Below the pieces are notes generated by a model that was not told the DNA's origin, ran no database searches, and saw nothing but the letters and a program-made list of their open reading frames with translations. The position numbers and the translations under genes are program-made. From Arctopsyche grandis (lineage: Eukaryota > Arthropoda > Insecta > Trichoptera > Hydropsychidae): a stretch of 64,000 nt of DNA. Within the stretch, counting starts at the first letter, position 1. The number at the start of each line of letters is the position of its first letter. Positions 1-14,800 of this stretch are shown one piece after another. Where the stretch lies: contig NC_135355.1 in assembly GCF_051622035.1 (NCBI RefSeq), positions 5,208,001-5,272,000 on the forward strand, written 5' to 3'.

Positions 1-1065
1 GTTAAAACGCAAATAGATAATTTACCGTGGGCTCCGAACACCTACCGAAACCTACATAGGACGCCCACAGACCACGAAGGACTTTCAACACATTCTTTAT
101 TAACTTGCCAGCATTTTATCGATTCACAATAACTATTGAGTAACGACCAATTATGCATACGTGATTCACAAACAGGGAGACTTCAATTTTTTCTCATTCC
201 CCCGTACTTTTTATCGCATTCAACACACTTCCTATTACGATTCATCATTTCCATGGCTAATAAACCGGACATGTAAACACTCCGAGCATATAATCAGTTT
301 TTTCAGTATTCATATACAATACATATGCAAACAATATGACATGTTTTTCCCACCCTATATATTATGCATGTTCATATCACGCACCATGTGTAAGCATATA
401 TACACTGTTTCTACAATAAATAACCTCGTTTGGTAGTTCATGTTTACATTTTTTTCGTGTTTATATGTAGATATAAAAGGCACAGCCCTTGAATATGAAT
501 GAAAATCGTAGTACGTGAGCGTCAGGGTTATATTGATTCGGTTTCGAAATTCGTTCATGACTTTAAACTGGGCATTTCCATTCAGAATCTTTGGTAGATA
601 TGTAAATCTCTCGTAGGGCTTTTGACTTTTATCACAACTAAAAGGCTCTATGAATTTTTCTACATATTTTGTTCTTCGTTATAGAATTGTTTTAAAAAAA
701 AATACATATCGCATATATAACCAATTAGCTGCTACTCAACAAGAATATTTGATCTTGAAATGTGCGCCAGCAGTTTTTAAACTAGTTGAACGTGGAATCC
801 CGAGATAACCAAATCATCCTTTTTATTTAATTTGGAAACAAGTCTTTAAAATAACGGTGCTTTTAAAACCATTTTTAAACGGTAAATTTGTACGTTTTGG
901 AAGAGAAATCGACGCGACTCGCCCGTGAGACGCTGGCATATAAGCAAATCAATGTGCAACTCACGGCTGAGTCGTTGGCGTAAATAGAGCTAAATAGCAA
1001 ACTAGAAGCTTACTTGTGCAGTTATGATCTTGTTTTCAAGTTCTATCAAAGCACAGAATAACTAT
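1..1065. other. Intergenic, nothing recognised
   Basis: AT-rich sequence with only short random open frames and scattered ATGTA/CATA-type simple sequence. I see no gene, RNA gene or mobile element that I can support here. Confidence 0.6.
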
Positions 1066-1509
1066 TGTTGCGTAGGGGTGGGTGGAGGATCCAAGTAAAA
1101 GGCCAACAGTAGTTTCACAGCATTTATTGATGATTAAGGAGATACACGCACTGGCAGTGCTCAGTCCAGAATGACCTGATATCGCCTACGTACCGCCTTA
1201 TAAAGGGTAGATCTCTCAGGACGTCTAATCTGTTTACCTGTTGTATAGTCACGTATTCGGATATGTATTCCCACGACATTGGGTCTCCCCGTACCGATAC
1301 TGAGAAAGGACTAATAACGGTCATTGTTTAGCCTAAATGCACTTAGAGTACAGATATAATCCTGGAAGTAAGTGCAAGCACTTAGTTAATCCGATAACAG
1401 ATATCCGTTGGTCTAAGTGCAAGCACTTAGTTAATCCGTTAACAGATAACCCTTGAACGGTCACATAGTCTCTGGGATTCTATTCGCTTAATCCGCGGCG
1501 TACGTAACA
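1066..1509 (-). mobile_element. Solo LTR, copy 1 (444 bp)
   Basis: The sequence starts TGTTG and ends AACA, and is flanked on both sides by the same four bases, CTAT (1062-1065 and 1510-1513), a target site duplication. Read on the minus strand it matches the element at 37172-37554 almost throughout. It contains a TATA-like box (TATAAGG, 1196-1202 reversed) and a poly(A) signal (AATAAA, 1123-1128 reversed) in the order expected of an LTR. Compared with the other copy it carries an extra internal block: the segment with AAGTGCAAGCACTTAG occurs twice (about 1369-1437). No internal retrotransposon sequence adjoins it, so it is a recombined solo LTR. The 4-bp duplication fits Gypsy- or Pao-like elements; the family is not resolved. 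Confidence 0.85.
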
Positions 1510-2140
1510 CTATTAACAAATTAATGTCCTTTTGTCAATATATTTAATTGTATGTACATATAAACGTTTTAAATTTTAATTTCTAATCACGTTACGTTCC
1601 AAAACTATGCATATGAAAAAGCATTATGAAAAATTATCATTTTTATATTTCATATACCTGATTAATTACAATTTTTGAGACTTTTCTTTAAACATCTAAA
1701 CAAAAAGAATATAATTTTCGGCTATTCGATCAATTAACAAAAAAATTTTGATGTCAAAAAAAATTCGCAACGACTCACAAATTACTAGAGACTCGTCTAT
1801 TACCTCCATATATGTACATATAGTATGTCAACATTTTACGTTCTATTCATATTAGCACAGCACGTACCGGCAATTGCGCGTAACCAATACTACGAAACGT
1901 ATTCTTTGGTAAATAAGTGACGGCAGTAGCCCACAAAATCTATTCATACTATACAGCAGTACATGTCAACGTTACTGTGAAAATATTCACGTCATAATAG
2001 CGAGTGCACGCGTACTATTGAAAGTGCTATTAAAAGTACTATTGTGACAATATTGACTCGACGCAATATACCTATATGTATAATATGGTTAGAAACTGTC
2101 GTTCACGTGAGCTTCTGTGCTGTGCTGTAGCCGTGAACTG
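1510..2140. repeat. Non-coding flank with a fragment of a dispersed repeat (about 1850-2035)
   Basis: Bases about 1850-2035 resemble 54886-55080: both contain CAGCACGTACCG, then TATTCTTTGGTA, then ATTCATACTA and a CAGCAGTA segment in the same order. It lies about 100 bp upstream of the TATA box proposed for the cuticular protein gene. The rest of the interval shows nothing recognisable. Confidence 0.4.
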
Positions 2141-2148
2141 GTACATGG

Positions 2149-2156
2149 TATAAATA
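2149..2156 (+). promoter_or_regulatory. Candidate TATA box of the cuticular protein gene
   Basis: TATAAATA stands about 650 bp upstream of the first coding exon. A plausible untranslated first exon would run from about 2180 to a GTAAGC donor at 2469, joined to an acceptor ending TTTTTTACAG at about 2733, just before the exon with the start codon. Only the motifs are seen; the 5' untranslated exon is inferred. Confidence 0.35.
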
Positions 2157-2805
2157 CACCTTTATAGTCGAACCAATGTACATGCTATCGCATTCACCCC
2201 CCACTCGATCCGTAATGGCCAATTACATTTCGTTTCAATTTCCCATTGCATTTTGGTCAAGAAATACAACATTGTTCTTACGTATAGCAATCGGAAGAAT
2301 TTGACTTTTATATTTTGTTAGTTTTGAGTTCGATTTTCGTATTTTAATAAAATTTTAATATAAAATACTTAAGTTGTTGATATTATTAATTTATTTATGG
2401 AATACGTATATATTTTATATTAATGGAAATTTACATTTTTAAACGATAAAAGTCAACGTCATGTTATGGTAAGCAAAAAGACCTTGCACTGAATTATATT
2501 GTAATATTCTATAGTTAAATAAGAAATAATTTAAATAATTTATTTAAAGTCCTTAAAATGTTACACGAATGTAGCAGTACCTTTCGCGCCATCGATTCTC
2601 ATATACGATTTAAACAATAGTTCGTGCATTTTATTCAGCAAACAATGCAACCTTCAACGGAAAAATTTCTAATTTTTCTGTCGAATTATGCGCTGCGATT
2701 GTAAATTAATTTAATCTTTGTTGATTTTTTACAGATTCTTGAATTCGAACCGCTTCCTGCTTCTTCGCTCCGCTGCTCCTGAAGAATATATTGGAAACTA
2801 TCGCC

Positions 2806-5800
2806 ATGATTCGACACACGGTCTTCATAGCCTTAATAGTGAGTGCGAACTTCATATATTATATATTCATATACAATTTAATATCGCCAAAGTGTAAGGT
2901 CACGTTTAACGAAGCACGCTCTGAACAAACTTTCCTTTGACGCGTGACAAGCGTAACAAGCGACGAAAGCAATGTAATATACATGTACGTATGTACATAT
3001 GTACACAGGTATGCACTTCTAAGAGTAATTAAACAAGTAGACTGCAATGGTCGAACCTATCCATTGCAAGATAGGAAATTAAAGTGTTGCAAAAATGTCG
3101 GTGTCGTTAATGCAACATCGGCAACGAGTTGCGCTCGTTTACTTACAAAGCGTACTGTTTGCTTTTCAACAATGGACTTTTCTCCGTGTCGAATTATCGT
3201 AAAACTGGAAATTTTGCAGACTGCATTCTTGATGTTACGTAAATTCGTTTAAAAGTGTAATCAGTCACCGGACTGCTCGACGATTTGAAAGATCAAAATA
3301 TTTTGATATGATCGAAATTTCCCTTGGCGTGCAAAATTTAACCTACATTTGGTTGTAATCGCTGTCACAGTGTGGCCGTTTTGCAAAAAACTGTTAAAAT
3401 ATCATCGTTTTATAATGTTGAATGTTTATACTTTAAATAATTGTCAGTATAATTTTATTTGGGCGTGTCGAAAATCCGTTACAATTAATCAAACTTGTGA
3501 CTCGCGATATGCAACGAAATAGATTTGTACTTGGTGCGTTTGTGACTTCCCATGTTGGAGGTCAATTGTGGTCTAATCAAAATCATTATCCATATATTTT
3601 TTAATTAAATATTACTTTAAAAGGTATGCTCTAATATATTTCATTAAAATTTTTCCAAAAATATTATTACTTTAGTAGAAATTTTGATTAGAATATCTTC
3701 TCCGTAGTTTGATATTTTTTTGTAAAAATTAAAAATTTCACGAAAGTTTTTTAAGTAGATTTTCCCTCGACTTCGCCACAATTTTATTCAATTATTAAAG
3801 TTGAACTATTCAACTATAAGAAACCAAAAAATATTCATTTTCACGTTAAACAAGCAACTTTATTTTGTCAATTGCTATACCGATAATCAAATTTTGACTT
3901 TTTTTTGTTTCAAATTTTGATCATCATTACTAAAGCCCGGACCCTGAGGGGGCTGTTTATTGTTCAAATGTTGTAAATGCATTGTGAAAGGTTTGCCGAA
4001 CCTTTTTTACAAAGGATTTACAACAATTGAACAATAAACGGCACGCTTCCGGTCCTACCTCTAATCATTACACGTATGATAATTAAATATATGTCAGTTG
4101 TACTGTTTTGCAATACAAAATGCACTCTTAGAAAGTAGTGGATTAAATTTTAATTGGTGGATTTTAAAAAGTAAAGAATCTTATTTATTTATATGAGTAT
4201 GAAAAACCACGTCCGATATTCCAATGATTTAGAATCAAAATTTATTATTACTATATCTATGGATTAATAATGTATATTGAAAATGAGAAAAAAATTAAAA
4301 TTCAATTCTGCGTGGAAGTATACTACTTCTTCCGGTACATGGCTTTGTATTAAAATCTCACAATATTATGTATGTACTATAATTTTTGAGATACAGCATT
4401 GTTAAAACAAAATGACTAGGCATATCTGCAAATGTCCACTCTTTGCGCTGTCATCATAAAATAACCTTTATATTTACTTCTTATTAAATCTTCATTAACT
4501 AAAGTTGATTTTGATTTTTAAATGCTTTTTATTATTACGAAATTATGTTCACAATACATCTTATATCTATTTTAATAGCTACTGATCTACTGATCATTTT
4601 CTATTTTACAATTTTAATTTAATTTGGTTAGTAATCACAGTATTATATTATTCTAATGTTAATCTAAAGCATAATAGGAAAAAGAGCTCAAAAACCTATT
4701 TACAATCCTTAACTAAAGTTGATCCAGACATGCCGTACGTCGATATTTTACGATCGATACAGTTTTTATTTTATTATCACATTAACATATTCCGAAAAGT
4801 GATTAAAATCTTCAGATGGATCCGCCATTTAATATTAAATAAAAAATTTCAGAATATTATTCAGTTTTGAATCATTCAATTTAAAGAAAGACAAAAATTT
4901 CTTAAGTATATCTAGATGTTATATTAATCATTACCAAATTTTTACAATGCTTTTCATTGTTCATAAATTATGTTCACAATACATCTTAGGTCTATTCTTA
5001 TATGTAGCTACTAGTCCAGTGATCTTTATCTATTTTTGTCTTGTTGGTTTATATGGTATCATCTTATTTTGATGCTAATGTATACAGCATAGTAGGAAAA
5101 AAATATGATAACCTATTTACATTATTATATTTACCTAAAATATCTTTAAAGTCAACGATCTAAAGCAAACTGTGATTAGATAATCTGTGTTTATAACTGA
5201 AACGTGTATTATATTACTTTGATTTTTAAATGCTTTTTATTATTACGAAATTATGTTCACAATACATCTTATATCTATTTTAATAGCTACTGATCTACTG
5301 ATCATTTTCTATTTTACAATTTAATTTAATGTGGTTAGTAATCACAGTATTATATTATTCTAATGTTAATCTAAATCATAATAGGAAAAAGAGCTCAAAA
5401 ACCTATTTACAATCCTTATAAATGTTCATAATACATCTAATACATAATAAAATTTATTATTTGAAATTTATCCATTGTATGGTAACCGAATACTTCTGAA
5501 GCGGAACAAATTCAAAAAATACCTACTTCAATTATTATTGCCAATTTGATTTTAACTGAAAATTGTTGCCATTTCAGTTGTTCTGAACTATCAATTATGA
5601 AATGTTTATATTCTATGTGAATTAACAAACAAAACCTTTAATGATTAGGTAATTCCACAATATAGAAAAATTATCTGATTTTTTACTTTATTTTGTATGT
5701 TTTTTGAAAGCCTGAACAATTACAAAAAAAAAATCTAAATCAATTAGTTCAAAATAAGAATGATTATCTGATTTTAACTAAAGGACTTTTTCATTTCCAA

Positions 5801-8800
5801 TCATACTTTTTGATAGTCATATTATCTAATCAAACGCTGCGTTATTGAAAATGTTTTGTTAAACTTTCAGTCTCTGATTAATAATAATAATAAAAAAATA
5901 TCAAAGTATAGTCAAACGAACTTGAAATGTCTTCAACGTCCGCATAGAAAAGGTTAATAAAACGCAACAATGTGTCGTAAAGTTGAGTGTTGAACTTGCG
6001 TCTTTAGATCTGAGCACAAAGCATGCCGGTAGCGTAAGTATTCAACGCGTGTTAATGAACTTACCGAAACTCTATTATTATTATATTATATATTTGTCTA
6101 TTGCCGCCATTTTTCACACACTTTCATTTTCGACGGCTAAGCATACATTTTTAATAATAGTAACGAGTTGAAAATTCGCAATGCTTGTGCGACACGAAGC
6201 ACGTCTTCGTTTTCCGGAAGAAATGATGCGCCATTCGTGTGCATTATGCGTTTTGAATGGATATTTAAACGTTGCCAAAAATATCATATACCAATTGCAA
6301 TTTTCAATGAAAAACTTTCCAATTTTACAGTCATGCGATGAGCATGCTATTGACAAGCGTTCTATATAGAAAAATCAAATAAAAAATCATTCAAATTGCA
6401 TGAAAAGACACACGAGTCCAATAGTCAAAAATATCAATATGTATATCTACCATTATTTTGTACGTTTGCGATTTCCAATATTTGGCAATACGCTTCATAT
6501 CAACATTCATAAAAAGGCGTGATTCAATAATTTATCGAGTGCTAGAAAGTGATTCACACGTCGATATGCGATTATGCGAATTTTCCACAAAATTATTAAG
6601 AAATAATGACTTTCACTCATCTTGAAAAACTCGATCCTTCAGTGTTGCTTTTACAATTCGGTAATCTTTTAGCGTACGTTCAAATATACATATACATACA
6701 TATAGAGTGATTAAAACCGTTGACCGCAATATCAGGAAACTGTTATCGATAACATTGTCCTTCGTAACAGGGTCATGAGATAATGTACAGCATCTCTCAT
6801 TACAGAAGCGATTACATGTATTCATATCACACCGCAGAATTCCAATTAAAATTAATGCGCACTTATAAACAATATAAATGAATTTGTAGTAAACAAATAA
6901 AACTATCGGCTATGCTGTGGGTTTTACCACTTTTTTAATCAAGAACAGAGTGGGTTCCATGAAGGAACATTTGGCAAAATTTGTATATAATGACCGATTG
7001 GAAAATCCAACTTATTGCGGTCTTCCTGTAAACGATATTCGCAACTGTTTGAGTCACAACTCTCCACATAACGATCGATTTATAAACCACGTACGCTTTA
7101 ATTGATCAGAAAATGTCAACCATTTATATAGAGCATAGTTTAGTCAATGATTATTATGATAAACCTTCACCAAAATGTTGCAAATTCAATATTTAAATTT
7201 ATGGCATATTATATTATAAGATTTTCACTAATGATATATACATATGTAGATACGTTATTTATTATTGTAGTAAGAGTAGTTAGATATATTGTAAAGACAA
7301 AAACATTATCTCAACATATGAGTCATTCAAAAAAAGTCTCTCAAATTATATTCCATTCCTGCTTATCTTCTACAAATTATACATGACTACTGAATATCTT
7401 CTAACTTATTATAAACAATTCCAACACTTCTATTGTATAAACCTAGCCAAGTATGCGTAATTCTTTAACACTTAAACCACTATTATGATCATGCTTATCG
7501 TCCGTATACTCGTCATATTTTGAGGATATGTACATCTGTTCGCATTTTGATCATCAACTCATTCAATCTCCATTATATTTTATCTTCTATTCGTCGCAAT
7601 TTGATCTTTATAATAGTTATAATTTTTCAAACTCATCAATTGACAGAAAAATAATCTGTGGATTTATTTTCCTTCTTTTGAATTGTCGGAAAGTTTCAGT
7701 CAGTAATATCATAAATACCAGTCGTGGGCCATTCCGTTGTCTGTTTGGGCTTATAAGGATAAAATTCGCGATGATGCAACAAGACATCGAATCCCTGTCA
7801 TCAGTTAGTTGATGATCACTGGCCCCGAATGGTCATCGAGTGAAAGTTGAAGCCCCCAAGCCAGCAATTCCCAACCGGTTCCGGTAAAAATGTCTCACAT
7901 TCAGACCCAGACGTACATAAACATATCCACACCGAGAGTACACACTCCAGTTAATTATTATTTTAAACGTCAACAGAGTCACAAGTTTAACAACCTCGTC
8001 TTTGATTTTCGGCCGTGGTCGTTGACTATCTTACATAGTGTCGGCTTCGATCTTCTGTGACGGTGACCTTAAAAAAATTGATGAAATCATTAAAAATCAC
8101 CGACCGTTCAAAATTTGTACCAAGGCACTACAAAAAAGTACAAAGGTATCGCTTAGAACACTCCTCTAATATGAAATCAATATTAACACAGTAGTAAATC
8201 ATCGTTTGCGAAAAGTTAAGGCTACCGAATTCGTGACTTCTTCGACCTCAAATGCGGTTAACCTTTAACGTTAACTTGTGCCCAAAAACCCTACCCTTTC
8301 TCTGTTTCTGGATCAATTCCACACCGTATAAATACCTACATACATAAATATGTATGTAAATAATATATTAGAACGCACATTCATTTCGATACTTTCTCGT
8401 TTCTATTGACGTTTACTTTCAATATGACATGTCATAGATATGTAACATTTCACCCGGTAAATAAACGACGTTTATCGAAATTAATCTCCGCGTTGTGTCA
8501 TAACCGTAGTAAGATTTCATGGCTTTCTATGGGTGTCGGCTTTTTTGCGGATTATCTCTCGATTTTGTATAATTTTTGACCCACTTCTGATGGTATATAT
8601 ACTTACACATTATAGATAATGGAGCAACACGGTGTTTCGCAATTTAAATATTGCACTGACCAACGCCTACTCGTGACCGAGTCGGATCTACCGAGTTCAC
8701 TTTCATTATCTTCAACGCAACTTTATCCAATATAAACGTATCCTATTGGAAAAATACAGTAAAATACACCATTTTCGCAATCGCCATAATGCGTATTATT

Positions 8801-11800
8801 TATTGACTAAAGCAAACAATGCCTATTACAATTATTGCTTCCTGGTTTTTGAATTGGGTATTATAATTTATGTGTAAGACATAAAACAATCTATAACGAT
8901 TTCAAATAAGACTTTATAACATTGCATAAAATGGTATACATAAACATACAACTACTTTTGTGAAGGTTTTCGGATTTCGCGCTAGCCTACCCGTTGAGGT
9001 CTAAAAATATGTACATCAGATTATTTTTTTTATATATTTTACTTGTTCGTTGAAATCTTCGTTAAGAGGGCTGTACACTCGAAACCTTAATTTTGTTACC
9101 GTTCCTTTCTTCGATATATATATATTGAGTGTATGTATATATTGAGTGAATGCGACAATATATATCAATTTATATATTGAGTGAATGCGACAGTTGCGCT
9201 TCGACCAGATAAAACGTATTTTAAATTGAATAAATCGAGGTTTCGTATTCTCCTATTTTCTCCTCCAAAACTGGACCAACTTTTAAAAAAAATTCATCAT
9301 CGGTATGAGAAAGATTCTTTCTGTGCATCTATCGGCGTATTTTTTTTTAAATCGACCGTTAAATAAGCTCGCTGCACTCGTTTCGTGGGTGTAAAAAAGA
9401 GGCGATTTTATAGATGTTTGGCGGCTTCTAGTTCCTATAAAAAAGAATTAATCAAAAAAATAAAACGATAGATGCACTCCAATGGTGGATATCCATAGCA
9501 TATTAAAAAATAATTTCTCTAGTGCCATAATTGAGGAAGGGAGAAGTATAGTACGTTTGTATGGACAAGGCGCTGCGGTCCAGCCCTCTTAATATCGCTT
9601 TTAATAATGTATTGAATGAACTTTTTTATATGAATGCGCATATTATAAGCATGCAGACATTACAAGGTAGAAATTAACGGTTGAATCTTGACATAATATG
9701 TATTATTTCATAACATTTGAATCTGTTCTATATGTACTATACTATTGAATGAAAGGTTGTTACAAATATTCGCGTAATTCAAAGGCGGATTTGGACTAGA
9801 TCATTGTTTGATGACAATGTGAAACTTGTAATCGTAAAAAATTAAAGATTTTAATCGCTTTTCTGGAGCCGAGCGTGATGCTCGATTTGCTGCAAGTGTT
9901 GCAACGGATTTTGCACGATCTCGACTTGAAAGATCATTAGTCTTTAGCTCGTAATGTGTACAAATCTATATATAATTTTACGAGTCCCCAAGCCGAAAAA
10001 AATGTGACAGTTTTTACTAAATGAAGTCAAGGCTTCCATCTTATTGTCGTGTCGCTTAAATGTCTTTTAAAATGTTTGTATTTTCTTTGTAAAAACGGAC
10101 GCGTGCGGCCGCCTACTCGACGTTGACCTTCTTCTGCCTATTTCACTGTAAAAATGGTAATTTTTCTCGTATTTATACTTTGAAATTACATTTTCATGCC
10201 TTTGTGTACTTAAAAAGTGCCATTTTAACAACCGTATTTTTTCCACATAATTCATAAGCAGCGTCGAGCTTTTTTGCGAACGTTTATTTTATACATTATG
10301 TATGTTGAAACGTCAAGCGTTTGATTATTTTCCCATACTTAACGGAAAACATACGGCAATAAAACAATTTGTATTTTAACGCATACAATATATATACTAA
10401 TGTATTGCTGACGTAAGCCGTATTCATAAAACATATAATTTTGGCTAAATTTTGCATTTAAAACACACTTTATTGATGGCACTGACCGACCTTGTTTCAT
10501 TGAGGGTACCGTACGAGTTTACGCTCTTAAAGTCAATGTCTTATTAACAATCGGTGCTTCCTAGTTCACAGATATTTCTAAACAAACGGCATTGTTTGTT
10601 ATAAAACACCACCAACATATCATTTTGAGGCTGCAACGACAAAAATTAATATTTCCGGATATTCACATTATCCAAATCCATCACTTTTAAACAGTCAAAC
10701 GATTAAAATATGAACGTTAATTAGTTTCATTAATATATGAATTTTAAATTGAAAAAGTTGTAAATCAAATGACGCAATGATAATATTCATGTATATATCT
10801 CAGTCATAGTGGATTAGTTGTCTTTCTTTCGAATATATTCCGATACAATAGCCATGGACCAAATTATAAATTTTAATACATAAAAGTGAAGGTATAATGC
10901 TTTAGGCAAAACGTGAGTTTTTTGTTCCAAATTTGATAAAACTAATAGATATATTATAAAATATAACAATCATCTCATGATATTCATATAAAAAATCGAC
11001 ATTCATTCACTGATCTATAAACTACAACGCATTTACAACTACATACATATATTGATAAGAACTGGAATTATTCCTACTTACAATCTGCATACATCATAAA
11101 AATACGCTTATTGTATAATTTCATACAACATATATTTTTTTGTATCGACATATTATATTACACTTGTCACATTCGATGCAAAAACTCCAGGCCAATGCAC
11201 TTGTGCCGGAAAAAGATCAAATTATAACACTCTGATACGATAGTAATAATCGGCACTTTCATCGTTGAATAACATAACACTAATCGAATTTCACGTGTGC
11301 TCAACAATAATTTCTCTCCATTTCGACAAGACAAATTCACACAAGTACAAAATTAAATAACTCAAGAGCAATCTTATGTACATCTTCAACGTCAAATTTC
11401 GTCTCGTTATATAACAACAAACGCCAACGCATCAGGAAAAATGATACTTTTTGATCATTGCATTCTCATTTTGTCTTGTTTTGACATAAAATAAATAAAC
11501 GCCGATTTCAAATGGCACAATAAATTCGGATAGAATTCGCATCTATGTCACATATGTGGGTTTTATAGTCACGTAAGCGTGAAAAATTGATTTCACGCGT
11601 CAAAATCAGATCGTTCCATATCAAAATATGCTATGCATTAAGCGATAACGCTTAAATTATTACATATTCAAGTTCACCTTGATTGACTTAATTTTTGCAA
11701 TAGTGTTTTGCAATTTGAATACGCGATTTTGTTGACTTTTTTTTGTTGATGCTTCTGTCAAAGTCACCTTTTTTGCTCGTGGGCGAAATTTGCTTAACAT

Positions 11801-14800
11801 ATTTAAAACCGATAAGGAAACAACGACAATTTTCAACATTATAGATGTGTCCACATTATAAAACTAATTTTGCTATTACAAAAGTTTTATTTTCTTTTTT
11901 AGAACCAAACATACATCTGTCTTGAATGATTTTAATGAGAAACTTCAGTATTGAATATATGTACATATTACAATATATGTAGATAAAAAACGTTCCTTTC
12001 GTTCTTAATATTATAAAACGTAATATCATTAGCAGAAGTATTGTAGTATTATTATTTTTTATCGATACTGCTGTTTATATAACGAGATCAATTTAAGTGA
12101 TTCAATTGGCGTTGTAAATAATTTCAATTAAATGTCGTTAGTTCACCAAATTCGCTTTCATAATAGGCCAAATAGCTTGAGTAGTTATCATGAAATGTGG
12201 AAATAATTTAAGAAGCACTTTCGCTAAAGGAAAAATGGCGTGTGAAAATCTTGGTCAAAACTTTTGTACAAAAGAAATTGTCTTTTGTGTTCGCCTTGTG
12301 TATGTATGTATTCGACAAAATTCTGATTTCTCTAATTATTCCTAGAAAAAAAATCTAAATAGTTGCTTATTAACACTTTTTGTGATTTTAAATATTTTAT
12401 CTATTTAATTGCACTACGTAATGACACGCCTACTGAAATAAAACTTTAAACGCTAATAACGTTTGACATAAAAACAAATTCAATCCGCTAACATTCATTA
12501 CCCAACAAAATTCTTTTCCAAAGAAACTACCCATATGACCGTTAATCGAGTCACAAATCATACCAAACTTCATCTCGTTCAAAGGCTACGATTTTCACCT
12601 CTAATTACACTGTACCAAAGGTCGAAAATCGTACAATCCATCTGCCTGTACCGTATTGAAACACGCACTTCTCAACCCTCCATATAAGGCTTTACTGTAT
12701 TAAGAAACAACTCGTGCAATATTACGTGGCGTTACACCATATTGGTCAACGAATGAATATTGGTAGCATAAAATTCGTATAAACCAAGCTTCAAAGTACG
12801 TATTCAACGCATACGACCAGATGTAGTATAATTAAACTGTTGTCCGTGTGGAAATGGAAATTATAAAATCGCATACAGATACATGCATGTCCGTACTTAA
12901 ATACATATTGTCATTCTGCGGCATTGAAGTTGATATAATATTAATAGTTCGATGTTGAATCTTATGTATTTATACGTTCTGACAGCTGTGTGCAATGAAT
13001 TTACATCAAAAATGCAATTAAATATACATCTAAACCGTCTAAAGATTAAGTCTCTCGTATAATAGGCATTGTATGTGTGTGTGTGTACATAAAAGCGAAT
13101 TTTTTTTCTCACATCTAGTGAAAGTTGCGTATGCATATCGAACAACTGGACTGTTTGTAAAATAATAACGTTACAGCTATATTAATGATATTTTTAATAA
13201 CACTTTTAATTGACAGTCGTATTAGAAAAATTTGTCGGGAAAAAATAATCATTCGTAGTTGAAAGTGTTCGAGTTCTAATATTTTTTTGCGATGTTGAAA
13301 TTGACAATATATTTCGTAATCATTGGTCGAAATTAAATATTTAATTACAACTACACAAAAACGGTTTTTAATTATAATAATTCTTCTATTCGTCGTTTTT
13401 ATTTTTATTTTTTAAAAATTAAATCGTACTTACAAATCTAAAAATACGAAAAGTAATGGACTTCGCTTCGACACCCCTCAATTCACTTACATATATAAAA
13501 TTTAAATATTTCTAAACATTAGACTAATAATAAAAAAAATACTCTTAATACATATATTTAAATATAATCCATATGATATAATATAGAATGTCGTCATAGC
13601 ATTCGCATATGCAATAAACAGTGCAGTTCGCGAACAACCTTAATATCATTATGCATACATTATATCACACATAAAATCTTATCGAATAAAAGTTGAAAGT
13701 AGTTAACCGAGAATCAAAATAAAAAGCCTTGACCAATTAATTATTCGATATACTTTTACACACACAAAAACCAATAGTTGCATAATTTGCTCAGTTGATT
13801 GCATTTGCAAAAAAAAAGTGCGCGGGCGTACGTGTGTGCTATTTGACAGTGGAATGAATTTCTTTCAACGAAAAGTATTTCAATACCACACATGATACAT
13901 ATAAAGTATTTCATTTTAAGCATAAATGCCAGTTAATTGTAACAATCTTAAATGAGCACTACGCCTACTGTTTATTTTCAAATCCACTACAAGAGTGGGC
14001 GACGGCCGTCCAAGAAAACTAAGAAAAAGCGTTGGCGTGTGATAAATTGATCTTATTTTCTTATGTAATTGACCGTCAACTACTTCATTGTCAAATCGTA
14101 TATATATTATACATATATTTCTAACAAACACCAGAAGAAATCAACTAAATATTAAACAAAACGTACTTGATCGCATTGACGTTTCTACATGCATACATAT
14201 GGACAATCAAATGTAATCAATTTTTGACTCATTTCAATTATACATATGTATTATACAAAAGCGAATTTTCTTCAATGGCAATATTTACAATGACAATACA
14301 ATACTCTGTCAAATTTTGAAATGAATCACTCGAACAAAATTGATTCAAAAGTCTTTGAATCGTCAACGAGAATTAATATAAACTATGCTAGATAAATGGT
14401 ATTTGTTTACTCGGTTGCCATATCAATTATAATCAACATTTGTCCTTGCATTTAAGTGTAAATAAATACATCGTCATATTGTTCCAATAATCAAGAAAAC
14501 AAATGTATGTATGTTCACAAAGCTGTATATTCTTTTTCCCACTGTACAATCTTTTAACTGTATCTATGTACCTATAGATGAAGTGTTGTGATCATGCAAA
14601 AATTCTAACTCGAGTTTTTGACTGATTCGAACTCAGAATCGATCACAGATCACGTTTTCATAGTCTATATAAAAAATGTGTGTGTTTTTGTGTTAGTGTA
14701 TTTTGGGAACTTTCGAACTGAAATTTATTATCGGTTACTGAAATGCTTATCGATACGACGTCAATTTTTAGCTTGATCGGAAATGGTACCTTTCCTTATA

